Source: Candidatus Gottesmanbacteria bacterium CG_4_10_14_0_8_um_filter_37_24 (lineage in GTDB: Bacteria > Patescibacteriota > Microgenomatia > 2-02-FULL-39-11). From it: a DNA stretch of 8,756 bases. Location: assembly GCA_002785215.1 (NCBI GenBank), contig PFMK01000113.1, forward strand, positions 3,333-12,088, written 5' to 3'. Below, piece by piece: positions 1-6,756 of this stretch. A model generated the notes under the pieces. The model had not been told where the DNA came from, ran no database searches, and saw only the letters and a list, made by a program, of their open reading frames with translations. A program made the translations under genes and the position numbers. How positions within the stretch are numbered: position 1 is the first letter of the stretch; each line of letters starts with the position of its first letter.

Positions 1-90
1 TTTTCGGAAGAAAAATGTTGTTTAATCAATTTAAACGGTTTACACTGGAACACACTTGAGTTTTTTCAGTATAATAAACTAAATAAAAGA
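1..90. other. Left-edge leader without an assignable gene
   Basis: This stretch holds no complete gene. The lgt reading frame stays open back to position 1, so a longer N-terminus cannot be formally excluded. However, the family normally begins close to the chosen start, and a -10 box sits inside this leader. Another frame ends in TGA at 57-59 and a third in TAA at 23-25. Either could be the tail of an upstream gene, but too little is visible to say. A weak AT-only inverted repeat (GTTTAA at 20-25, TTAAAC at 31-36) is present. Confidence 0.4.
70..75 (+). promoter_or_regulatory. Candidate -10 box for the lgt unit
   Basis: A perfect TATAAT lies 15 bases before the lgt ATG, predicting a transcript start near 82 and a leader of only about 9 bases. 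No good -35 hexamer lies at 16-18 bases upstream; a TTTACA at 39-44 is too far away. There is no Shine-Dalgarno motif between box and ATG, which agrees with a near-leaderless transcript. It would drive the four-gene unit lgt to the antiporter. Confidence 0.45.
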
Positions 91-852
91 ATGAAAATGA
101 TACTATTTACCATTGGCACTTTTAACGTTTACACTTTTAGTATCCTCTTGGCACTGTCTTTTGTGGTTTCGACTTTTATAGTTTGGAAGTTCGCCAAAGA
201 GGAATTTAAGGAAGAAGAGTATTTGGATGCATACTTATATACAAGTATTGTTTCTCTAATTGCAGCTAGGATCATTTATATATTGCTGCATTTTGATGAT
301 TTTGGTATCAATTTGCTTAGATATATCTTAGTTAGAGAAACTCCGGGATTATCTTTGCTTGGGGGATTATGTTTTGGGGTCATTTTTCTTTGGTGGTATA
401 CCAAGTTAAAAAAAACCGGATATTTTCATATTCTGGATATTTTCAGCATTGCTGGTGGGTTCGCACTATTTCTGGTAAAAGTTGGAGAACAGCTAGGTGG
501 TGCGGCTTTTGGGAAAGAGACGAATTTTTTTCTAGCGATTCAAATCGCAGGTTTGCCAGGCAGACGTCATCCGACAGAGTTATATGAATCTTTGATTTTC
601 CTGACTACAACAATTATCCTGATGATCATTTATCACAAACAGAAAAGAAATAAATGGCCGGAAGGAACAACATTTTATATATTTGTATTTATTTTCTCTG
701 TTGAAGTTTTGCTTCTTGAATTTTTAAGGAATTACAACGTATACTTATATGGTCTCAGTCTCAAACAAATAGGATCAATAATATTACTTATATTAATCAT
801 TAAACCTATATACAAACGGTTTCGAACAATTTTCAATCAAAAAAAAGAGTAA
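91..852 (+). CDS. lgt: Divergent prolipoprotein diacylglyceryl transferase (Lgt family)
   Basis: Lgt moves a diacylglyceryl group from phosphatidylglycerol to the lipobox cysteine of prolipoproteins in the cytoplasmic membrane. The 253-residue protein is a multi-pass membrane protein with about seven hydrophobic segments, a usual family length. The best hallmark is RRHPTELYE at 158-166, matching the family HPxQLYE motif, followed by a late EFLR at 210-213 and a Tyr at 14 where the family has WYG. The central signature, normally GRxGNFxNxE, is degraded to KVGEQLGGAAFG at 130-141. By my alignment from memory, the E. coli positions His103, Arg143, Asn146 and Arg239 are Leu90, Lys130, Glu133 and Val206 here. 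Family membership is therefore clear but catalytic competence is uncertain. The dksA-like gene starts 6 bases after its stop, suggesting cotranscription. The start was chosen for family length and the nearby -10 box. Confidence 0.85.
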   Translation: MKMILFTIGTFNVYTFSILLALSFVVSTFIVWKFAKEEFKEEEYLDAYLYTSIVSLIAARIIYILLHFDDFGINLLRYILVRETPGLSLLGGLCFGVIFLWWYTKLKKTGYFHILDIFSIAGGFALFLVKVGEQLGGAAFGKETNFFLAIQIAGLPGRRHPTELYESLIFLTTTIILMIIYHKQKRNKWPEGTTFYIFVFIFSVEVLLLEFLRNYNVYLYGLSLKQIGSIILLILIIKPIYKRFRTIFNQKKE

Positions 853-858
853 ATAATT

Positions 859-1218
859 ATGAAACTACCTAAAACTATTAGCGAGGAAATAAAAGCGCAT
901 TTAATAGACGAAGAAGCAAAGATCAAAAAAACCTTAGTATCATTGAAGTTGCAGGATCCTTTTTCAGATCCGGATAGGTTAAATGATAACGCAGCTTCGG
1001 ATACTGAAGCGAGTGAAGAGAGTTCACACGAAAGAATGGAAGCTTTGGAGAAAGAATTGAATATTCACCAGGAGGAAATTCATCAGGCTTTGATGCGTTT
1101 AGAAAAAGGGATATACGGAAAGTGTGTGGCATGTGCGAGTATGATCGATACAGACAGGTTAGCTATCAAACCCACAGCATTGTATTGCGTGGATTGTGAA
1201 AAAAAGAAAGAAAAATAA
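859..1218 (+). CDS. DksA/TraR-type C4 zinc-finger protein
   Basis: This 119-residue protein has an acidic, helical N-terminal region and a C-terminal zinc finger with Cys89, Cys92, Cys110 and Cys113 in a CxxC-17-CxxC arrangement, the DksA/TraR signature (YGKC, then a conserved Pro-Thr before the second cysteine pair). Relatives bind the secondary channel of RNA polymerase and tune promoters together with ppGpp. The canonical DksA tip motif DxxDxA is not present at the expected distance before the finger; the region reads SDTEASEESSHERM, as in many short TraR/YbiI-type proteins. Its exact role, including whether it responds to ppGpp, is therefore open. It starts 6 bases after lgt and ends 42 bases before the pseudouridine synthase, probably in one transcript. 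No Shine-Dalgarno motif precedes the ATG. Confidence 0.85.
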   Translation: MKLPKTISEEIKAHLIDEEAKIKKTLVSLKLQDPFSDPDRLNDNAASDTEASEESSHERMEALEKELNIHQEEIHQALMRLEKGIYGKCVACASMIDTDRLAIKPTALYCVDCEKKKEK

Positions 1219-1260
1219 TATTCTGTCTCATAGATTTTCATCTTCTCATTTTCAATTAAT

Positions 1261-2004
1261 ATGAATATCCCTGTTGTTTTTCAAGATGATTGCCTGCTGG
1301 TGATCAACAAACCTTCAGGAATAGTCGTTAACAGGTCTGAAAGTACTAAAGGCCAGACATTACAGGATTGGATAGAAAATACCTATAAAACTAATTTTAA
1401 CCTTTATTCGGTAGACCAAAACAGTGGGACGGATGATTTCAAAGACAGATCAGGAGTTGTTCACAGGTTAGACAAAGATACCTCCGGACTCCTCATTATT
1501 GCGCTTAATTATGTTTCTTTTACGAACTTACAAAGACAGTTTTATGACAGAATAGTAGAAAAAAAATATCTGACTTTGGTTCATGGGAAAATGCAATCTG
1601 TTATGGGAACAATTAAAGCTCCGGTAGGCCGTCTACCTTGGGATAGACAAAAATTTGGCGTAATATCGTCAGGAAGAGAAGCGGAAACATCATTTAAAGC
1701 TATGTCTTATTATTCCAACAATAACGCGGTTTTTTCTTTACTCGATATTACTCCACATACAGGAAGAACTCATCAAATTCGGATACATCTCAAATATTAT
1801 GGATATCCCGTGGTTTCTGACAGGTTATATTGTGGAAGGGTTAGGTATAAAGACGATCTTAAGTTTTGTTCGAGGTTGTTTCTTCATGCGTATTATTTAA
1901 AGTTCCGTCATCCGGCAAAAAACAGCTGGATAGAGTTAAGAACTGATTTACCTGAAGAGCTTAAAAACGTACTGGATTCTATAAATAAAGTTGATTTATA
2001 CTAA
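1261..2004 (+). CDS. RluA-family RNA pseudouridine synthase
   Basis: The enzyme isomerises uridine to pseudouridine in rRNA or tRNA in the cytoplasm. The 247-residue protein carries the family motif HRLDKDTSG at 68-76, in which Asp71 is the expected catalytic nucleophile, and the second conserved block RTHQIRIHL at 169-177 followed by GYPVVSDRLY. The N-terminal NKPSG block at about residues 17-21 is also typical. It begins directly with the catalytic domain and lacks the S4 RNA-binding domain of RluC/RluD, resembling the shorter RluA/TruC-like members. Its substrate site (23S rRNA or a tRNA) cannot be assigned from sequence alone. It lies between the dksA-like gene (42-base gap) and the antiporter (9-base gap) in an apparent operon. 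No Shine-Dalgarno motif is seen. Confidence 0.92.
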   Translation: MNIPVVFQDDCLLVINKPSGIVVNRSESTKGQTLQDWIENTYKTNFNLYSVDQNSGTDDFKDRSGVVHRLDKDTSGLLIIALNYVSFTNLQRQFYDRIVEKKYLTLVHGKMQSVMGTIKAPVGRLPWDRQKFGVISSGREAETSFKAMSYYSNNNAVFSLLDITPHTGRTHQIRIHLKYYGYPVVSDRLYCGRVRYKDDLKFCSRLFLHAYYLKFRHPAKNSWIELRTDLPEELKNVLDSINKVDLY

Positions 2005-2013
2005 AAATATATT

Positions 2014-3744
2014 ATGGAAAGCCTTACATTAGCACGTGATCTGCTTGTAATTCTATTTACTGCGTTTGTCGGTGGGGTAATTGCCAAGAAAATGCGTCTC
2101 CCGCTTGTAGTAGGATATCTACTTGGTGGAATAATCGTAGCAAGTTCTCTTATTAACTTCATAAATTTTGGAGATACTCTAAAAAATATTGCCGAAATAG
2201 GAGTTGCCCTGCTTTTATTTACCTTGGGTCTTGATTTTAATTTACATAAAATTAAGGATCTGGGTAATGTTATTATTTTCGGATCACTTATTCAAATACT
2301 GCTTACCATATTTTTAGGCGTGTTTATTTTCCCCTTATTTGGAATGGACTTTTATTCCTCATTCTTTCTTGCTGCGGTTTTTTCGTTATCTTCAACCGCT
2401 GTAGTAGTGAAAGGATTGTCTGAGAAAGGTGAGTTGGATACTCTTCATGGTGAAATTGCCGCCGGATGGCTTTTTATGCAGGATCTGTATACATTGCCCA
2501 TGATGATTATTCTGCCAGGCGTGGGTCAAATGGTAAGCCATGGGGATGCATTAGCTGGTGCTCTGGTTTATTTCTTAAAAAGCATAGTACTGGCTTTCGC
2601 CTCATTTTTTCTTGTTATTTTTATAGGAAAGAAAATTGTTCCTTATATTTTTGAGAAAATTGCCGAACTTAGAAGTAGGGAATTGTTACTCATCGCCTCA
2701 ATTTCCTTTTGCCTTCTATTTTCGTTCGTTTTTAATGCGCTAGGATTTTCTTTTGCTATTGGAGCTTTTATCGCCGGTGTCTTAATTGCTTCTTCATCGG
2801 TTAGTCATGGGATATTTGCCGAAGTAAGACCGCTTAGGGATATCTTTTCAGTAGTTTTTTTTGTATCACTGGGTTTATTAATGAATCCTGCTTTTTTAAT
2901 GTCATCATTCTTAAATATTTTATTACTGGTTTTAGTCGTTATCATATTAAAATTTTTAATTGCAGGACTTTTGACACTGCTTCTTGGCTATCACACAAAA
3001 ACCGCTACCTTAGTAGGCATATCACTGGTTTCAGTTGGCGAATTTGCATTTATTTTGGCTTTAACTGGCGTATCAAGCCATCTTATTTCCAACGATACGT
3101 ACATGACCATACTTTCTGTTTCGTTTATCTCATTAATTATTTCCGCTCCATTACTATCTAAAAGCAGTAATATTTATTATAACTTTAAAAAAATCATATC
3201 AAATAATGTTCCGGCTTTGTCAGAAATCATAACAAAATTTGATAGAGGTTTTAAATTAAACTCTAATGATTTATCCAATCACGTAGTAGTCTTAGGATAC
3301 GGCAGAGTAGGTAGGTATATATGTAGAGCTTTAAGCATGGCTAATATCCCGTATGTGGTAGTTGACTATAATTTACACATAATCAAAGGTTTGAAACAGC
3401 TGGGAGTGAATGTAATATATGGTGACCCATCAGAAATAGATGTATTAAGCTTTGCTAAAGTATCTGAGGCAAAAATTATTATTATGGCTTATTCCGACAG
3501 ACATATGCAGAAATCAGTTGTGGCTAATATCTTTACTTTAAATCCCAAGGCGAAAATATTAAGCAGAATCCATTTTGAAGAAGACCAGAAGATTTTAAGG
3601 GGCTTAGGAGTATCCGTTTTGATACAACCTGAATTCGAAGCCGCCTTGTCTATTACCAATAAGTTATTTAAATTGTATAACGTTCCAGCTGAGGATGTCG
3701 AGGGTAAGATTACAAGACTAAAAATCGAACACGGATTAGGATAA
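2014..3744 (+). CDS. Kef-type (CPA2) cation:proton antiporter with RCK domain
   Basis: A 576-residue membrane protein for monovalent cation (probably potassium) and proton exchange or efflux. Residues about 5-380 form roughly 12 hydrophobic segments of the Na+/H+ exchanger fold. Within it, Gln156-Asp157 (FMQDL) matches the QD pair of KefB/KefC, which points to K+ rather than the Asp-Asp pair of electrogenic Na+ antiporters. Residues about 422-545 form a TrkA-N/RCK domain with the dinucleotide-binding loop GYGRVG at 428-433 and an acidic residue, Asp451, at the end of the second strand. A TrkA-C domain is absent, as in KefB/C. Gating by glutathione adducts cannot be judged from the sequence. 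It is the last gene of the four-gene unit; its stop precedes the next promoter by six bases. Confidence 0.9.
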   Translation: MESLTLARDLLVILFTAFVGGVIAKKMRLPLVVGYLLGGIIVASSLINFINFGDTLKNIAEIGVALLLFTLGLDFNLHKIKDLGNVIIFGSLIQILLTIFLGVFIFPLFGMDFYSSFFLAAVFSLSSTAVVVKGLSEKGELDTLHGEIAAGWLFMQDLYTLPMMIILPGVGQMVSHGDALAGALVYFLKSIVLAFASFFLVIFIGKKIVPYIFEKIAELRSRELLLIASISFCLLFSFVFNALGFSFAIGAFIAGVLIASSSVSHGIFAEVRPLRDIFSVVFFVSLGLLMNPAFLMSSFLNILLLVLVVIILKFLIAGLLTLLLGYHTKTATLVGISLVSVGEFAFILALTGVSSHLISNDTYMTILSVSFISLIISAPLLSKSSNIYYNFKKIISNNVPALSEIITKFDRGFKLNSNDLSNHVVVLGYGRVGRYICRALSMANIPYVVVDYNLHIIKGLKQLGVNVIYGDPSEIDVLSFAKVSEAKIIIMAYSDRHMQKSVVANIFTLNPKAKILSRIHFEEDQKILRGLGVSVLIQPEFEAALSITNKLFKLYNVPAEDVEGKITRLKIEHGLG

Positions 3745-3750
3745 TGACAA

Positions 3751-3779
3751 TTGACAAAACTGATAATTATTTTTATCAT
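3751..3779 (+). promoter_or_regulatory. Near-consensus promoter for the three-gene envelope unit
   Basis: TTGACA (6/6) at 3751-3756 and TATCAT (5/6) at 3774-3779 are separated by exactly 17 bases. The predicted transcript start, near 3785-3788, coincides with the ATG of the small gene at 3788, so its mRNA should be leaderless or nearly so. This is one of the two best-matching housekeeping-type promoters in the window. Confidence 0.7.
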
Positions 3780-3787
3780 GTTTATAT

Positions 3788-3934
3788 ATGGGTACATTCG
3801 GAGGATTCTATAAAGGCGATAAAAAAAAGATTAAGAAGTCAATATTAGAAAAAAAAGCACAAATACTGTCCAGACAAAATTCTTCTTTCGTCCCTAAAGT
3901 AGAGATAATAAAAAAAGGTAAGAATGACTCCTAA
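3788..3934 (+). CDS. Small basic protein of unknown function, 48 residues
   Basis: A short gene that encodes a very basic protein starting MGTFGGFYKGDKKKIKK and ending KVEIIKKGKNDS. It has no membrane segment or cysteine; a Gly/aromatic N-terminus (GTFGGFY) is followed by a lysine-rich probable helix. Three things support it: the strong promoter placed exactly at its ATG, in-frame stops just upstream (3761, 3764) that fix this start, and its stop overlapping the next start by 11 bases (ATG at 3924 inside its last codons), typical of translational coupling. I do not recognise a characterised family. The composition could suit nucleic-acid or membrane-surface binding, but that is speculation. 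It may be conserved in related genomes as a small hypothetical protein. Confidence 0.65.
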   Translation: MGTFGGFYKGDKKKIKKSILEKKAQILSRQNSSFVPKVEIIKKGKNDS

Positions 3935-4946
3935 GAGATTGACTCGCAAAGACTCTCCAAAGTCAAAATCTAGCCGCCGTTATATTTTTTTTGGGATAAT
4001 AATCTTATTCTTCATAATTACTGTAACCGTAATACTTTTTAATAAAAAATGGGATGGTATAAGCAGATTTACAATTATTATCCATAATCACACAGAAGAT
4101 CCCTTAAAAGGATCTCTGGCGGTTTTTTCGATTGAACCTAAAGAGCGTAAAGCTGTCTATATGGTTTTTCCATACAACACGCTTTTTAATGTGCCATACG
4201 GTTATAAATCATATATGGTATCCTCAATATATAAACTGGGTAAACTTGATAGTCAAAGAAGCGCCGGTAAATTACTAGCAAAAAGTACCGAAATCTCCTT
4301 GGGTTTAGCCATAGACGGATATCTGGTAATGGAAAATAGCGATTTTCAGTATGTTTATGATAACGAAGCAGATTTTAAAAAAACCAAAATTAATAATTTT
4401 TCTTTCATCGGAGGATTTAAAAATATAAGACGATTTTTATTTGGGTTTAAGAGTGTGGATACGGATATGACTCTTATGGATAGATTTACCCTGTGGAATG
4501 CAATAAGGAAACTTCGGGCAGATCAAATATCTTATATTGATCTGATCAGTAATAACATATTACAGGATGATCAGTTATCAGATGGTACTAGTATTAAAAA
4601 AATAAACTTAGACAGGTTCGACATCTCTTTGTCTGATGATTTTCAAGATACAAATATCCGGGCAGAAAATATTACTTTGGAAATTATTAATGCTACTAAG
4701 CAGGAAAGGCTGGCGGCGCAATTTGCAATGATTCTGAATAGATTAGGAGCTAACGTGATTTCAACAAATACCTCTGAAGAACCTTTTGGAGACTCCTGTA
4801 CTCTTTATGGTACAGAAAATGAAATAGAAAAGAGCTGGATTGTAAAAAAACTTAATAAGCTATATGATTGCATGCAAATTAAGAAAAAGGATAAGAATCA
4901 GCAATCAGAAATAAGAATTGTTTTAGGAGAGAGATTTGTTAAATGA
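3924..4946 (+). CDS. Membrane-anchored LCP-like protein with LytR_C domain
   Basis: A 340-residue protein with a basic cytoplasmic tail, one membrane segment at about 20-39 and a large external part. Residues about 48-145 follow the outline of an LCP (LytR-CpsA-Psr) domain: a strand ending LAVFSIEP, then MVFPYNTLFNVPYGY where active LCP enzymes have SIPRDT, then SLGLAIDGYLVME matching the family lGI.IDyyv segment. The Arg/Asp residues used to bind the polyprenyl pyrophosphate are missing (PRD is PYN), so transferase activity is doubtful. Residues about 248-337 resemble the LytR_C domain, with LEIINATKQERLAAQFA at the start and IRIVLGERF at the end. A role in envelope polymer attachment or assembly is inferred. 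A weak AAGGT precedes the ATG. It overlaps the genes on both sides (11 and 4 bases). Confidence 0.72.
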   Translation: MTPKRLTRKDSPKSKSSRRYIFFGIIILFFIITVTVILFNKKWDGISRFTIIIHNHTEDPLKGSLAVFSIEPKERKAVYMVFPYNTLFNVPYGYKSYMVSSIYKLGKLDSQRSAGKLLAKSTEISLGLAIDGYLVMENSDFQYVYDNEADFKKTKINNFSFIGGFKNIRRFLFGFKSVDTDMTLMDRFTLWNAIRKLRADQISYIDLISNNILQDDQLSDGTSIKKINLDRFDISLSDDFQDTNIRAENITLEIINATKQERLAAQFAMILNRLGANVISTNTSEEPFGDSCTLYGTENEIEKSWIVKKLNKLYDCMQIKKKDKNQQSEIRIVLGERFVK

Positions 4947-5131
4947 ACATACTGGTAATTTCCATAATCATCTTGATCATTTCATTCATTCTTGCTTTAA
5001 GATCCGTAAATAATGAGTTATCTACCCCCCCTGAACTCAAGAATTTAAAAATCAAAAAGAATAAAAAGATAACGGGAGTAATAATTTTTCTGAAGGAAAA
5101 AATTGTACATTATTCTTCAGAGTCTTCCTGA
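4943..5131 (+). CDS. Small single-pass membrane protein, 62 residues
   Basis: The start codon overlaps the stop of the LCP-like gene as ATGA, a classic coupling arrangement, and this is the main support for the gene. The protein has one membrane segment at about residues 3-20 (isoleucine/leucine rich) followed by a Pro-Pro-Glu linker, a lysine-rich stretch and a tail ending KEKIVHYSSESS. The N-terminus has no cleavage motif, so it is probably an anchor. I do not recognise a named family. Cotranscription with the LCP-like protein suggests an envelope role or partnership with it. Its last 22 bases overlap, in antisense, the end of the minus-strand TPR gene. Confidence 0.6.
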   Translation: MNILVISIIILIISFILALRSVNNELSTPPELKNLKIKKNKKITGVIIFLKEKIVHYSSESS

Positions 5132-5835
5132 TTTACTTCACCTTCACTATTGTCATTTTCCTTATCTGATCTTTTTATTTCTCGAGGAATAGACGATGCA
5201 TACGATACTGTTATGGGTAAAAATGTTGGTTGGCAAAGATATTTTTTTCCGCGTTTTATTTCTCTTATAAATACTGAGATGGTATTTTTTTGAATATTCT
5301 TAATGCATATATGATATTCGTTTCCGGCTTTTAAAAAACGTATGATACGGAAGGATATATCATCCGGAAGAGCCCCGAGGAAGATATTATTTTGATCTCT
5401 AACTTCGATTGTGTATTTTTTAGGATTTATTTTTACTATATCGCCTATATGAAGTTTTGATATTACAGCCACCGGTGCGACATTTATCAAAGTGATAGTC
5501 TTTGTTTTTCCAGGTTCTTCGATAAATTGGCTGGGAGATAGATGTAAGGTTTCCCGTTGGAACTTGTAGGGTTTTGAGTTTGACGTTTTTGGAAGACAGT
5601 TTAACTTGTCTAAATTTTTCCGGGCAATTACGTTATAATGGTCGAGGATGAGGATTTTTTTATATAATTCCTTTGCTTTATCGGATTCTCCAATCTGAAT
5701 ATAGGCATATGCTAATCGGCTCAACGCTTCAATACAATTTTTATTTTCTGTAAGGATGTTTTTATTTGCAAGAATTGCTTTTTCCCAGTCTTGCGATAAT
5801 GCAGCATTAATAGCAGTTTGATGTGTGTTATCCAT
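5110..5835 (-). CDS. TPR protein with C-terminal beta-rich (HIRAN-like?) domain
   Basis: A 241-residue soluble protein with no signal peptide or membrane segment. Residues about 1-78 form two TPR-like helical repeats; AIARKNL-type ends and the EALSRLAYAYIQIGESDKAK stretch are typical, and these usually mediate protein contacts. A linker (80-105) leads to a beta-rich domain at about 110-205 containing IEVRDQNNIFLGALPDDI followed by an amphipathic helix ending LKAGNEYH. This order (strand, FLG.LPD, helix, aG.x.y) recalls HIRAN-type domains, which bind nucleic acid, but the match is weak and from memory. The tail (222-241) is strongly acidic. It is transcribed away from yebC from a promoter that overlaps the yebC promoter, so the two may be coordinated. 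The function is unknown. Confidence 0.8.
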   Translation of the reverse strand: MDNTHQTAINAALSQDWEKAILANKNILTENKNCIEALSRLAYAYIQIGESDKAKELYKKILILDHYNVIARKNLDKLNCLPKTSNSKPYKFQRETLHLSPSQFIEEPGKTKTITLINVAPVAVISKLHIGDIVKINPKKYTIEVRDQNNIFLGALPDDISFRIIRFLKAGNEYHICIKNIQKNTISVFIREIKRGKKYLCQPTFLPITVSYASSIPREIKRSDKENDNSEGEVNQEDSEE

Positions 5836-5856
5836 TATTTAGATTAAGTTGGGAGT

Positions 5857-5886
5857 AGTTTACCTAAGAAACTTGAGAAAAGTCAA
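5857..5886 (-). promoter_or_regulatory. Promoter for the minus-strand TPR gene
   Basis: Read on the minus strand, TTGACT (5/6) at 5886-5881 and TAAACT (4/6) at 5862-5857 are spaced by 18 bases. The transcript would start near 5850 and have a leader of about 15 bases. Its -35 hexamer lies inside the spacer of the plus-strand yebC promoter. Confidence 0.5.
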
Positions 5887-5901
5887 GAGGGAAGATATAA
5901 T
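5873..5901 (+). promoter_or_regulatory. Promoter for yebC
   Basis: TTGAGA (5/6) at 5873-5878 and a perfect TATAAT at 5896-5901 are separated by 17 bases. The transcript start would be near 5908, giving a leader of about 57 bases, the longest in the window. It physically interlocks with the divergent promoter, so RNA polymerase could occupy only one at a time. Confidence 0.65.
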
Positions 5902-5953
5902 TGTTGAACTTACTAAGGCGATGAAGATAACCGGAGTATGAAAGTGATTTTTT

Positions 5954-5958
5954 AAGGA
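5954..5958 (+). promoter_or_regulatory. Shine-Dalgarno site of yebC
   Basis: AAGGA lies six bases before the yebC ATG. It stands out because most other genes here have no recognisable ribosome-binding motif, and it supports the chosen start. Confidence 0.6.
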
Positions 5959-5964
5959 TATAAA

Positions 5965-6735
5965 ATGTCAGGTCATTCTAAATGGTCAAAGGTAAAACAT
6001 CAAAAAGAATCAACTGATGCTGTAAAAGGAAAGATCTTTACTAAACTGTCAAACAGTATTATCGTTGCGGTTAAACAGGGGGGTGGCAACAGTGATCCCA
6101 ATTTAAATTTTAAATTGAGATTAGCAATTGACAACGCTAGAAGTCATAATATGCCCAAGGATAATATCGAGAGGGCTATAGAACGAGGAAAGGGTAGCAG
6201 CGCTGAAGATTCACTAAGTGAGGTAATGTATGAAGCTTATGCTTCCAATGGAATAGGACTGATTATTTTAGCCGCCACGAATAAAAAGCAGAGGACGGTT
6301 GCAAATATTAAAAATATTTTAGAGAAAGAGGGTGGAGTATTGGCGGCAAGCGGATCTGTGTCGCATTTATTTGATTATTTTGGCAACATCAAGATTTTAA
6401 AAGGAGATAAATCTTTCGATGAAATATTGGAAATCGCCTTAAATTCTGGGGCAGAGGATATAAAAGATCATGAAAACGTAATAGATATATTCACGAAGCC
6501 GAATTTTCTGCATAAAGTTAGGGAAACAGCCATAAATAACGGTTTACAGGTATTATCTTCAGAGCTACTTTATTATCCAAAAATTTCAGTTCCGCTTATT
6601 GACAAGGAAACTGCTTTGAAAATTACTAAACTCGTAAGCAGAATAGAAGATAATGAGGATGTTTTCAAAGTATACTCTAATTTTATGATTCCTGATAATT
6701 TGTTAGTAGAATATACTGAAAAAACTCAAGCTTGA
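5965..6735 (+). CDS. yebC: YebC/PmpR family protein (TACO1-like)
   Basis: The 256-residue protein begins with the family hallmark MSGHSKWSKVKHQKE and continues with GKIFTKLSNSIIVAVKQGG and NMPKDNIERAIERG, all diagnostic of the YebC/PmpR/TACO1 family. Length is close to the usual 240-250. The middle domain shows YEAYASNGIGLIILAATN followed by KQRTVANIK and GSVSHLFDYFG. Family members have been described both as DNA-binding transcription regulators and, more recently, as ribosome-associated factors that ease translation of difficult sequences such as proline runs; the sequence does not decide between these. It has its own promoter and a Shine-Dalgarno site. In many bacteria yebC neighbours ruvC, which is not seen here; a structured intergenic element follows instead. 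Confidence 0.95.
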   Translation: MSGHSKWSKVKHQKESTDAVKGKIFTKLSNSIIVAVKQGGGNSDPNLNFKLRLAIDNARSHNMPKDNIERAIERGKGSSAEDSLSEVMYEAYASNGIGLIILAATNKKQRTVANIKNILEKEGGVLAASGSVSHLFDYFGNIKILKGDKSFDEILEIALNSGAEDIKDHENVIDIFTKPNFLHKVRETAINNGLQVLSSELLYYPKISVPLIDKETALKITKLVSRIEDNEDVFKVYSNFMIPDNLLVEYTEKTQA

Positions 6736-6756
6736 AATAAGTTTTTCCAGCATAGC

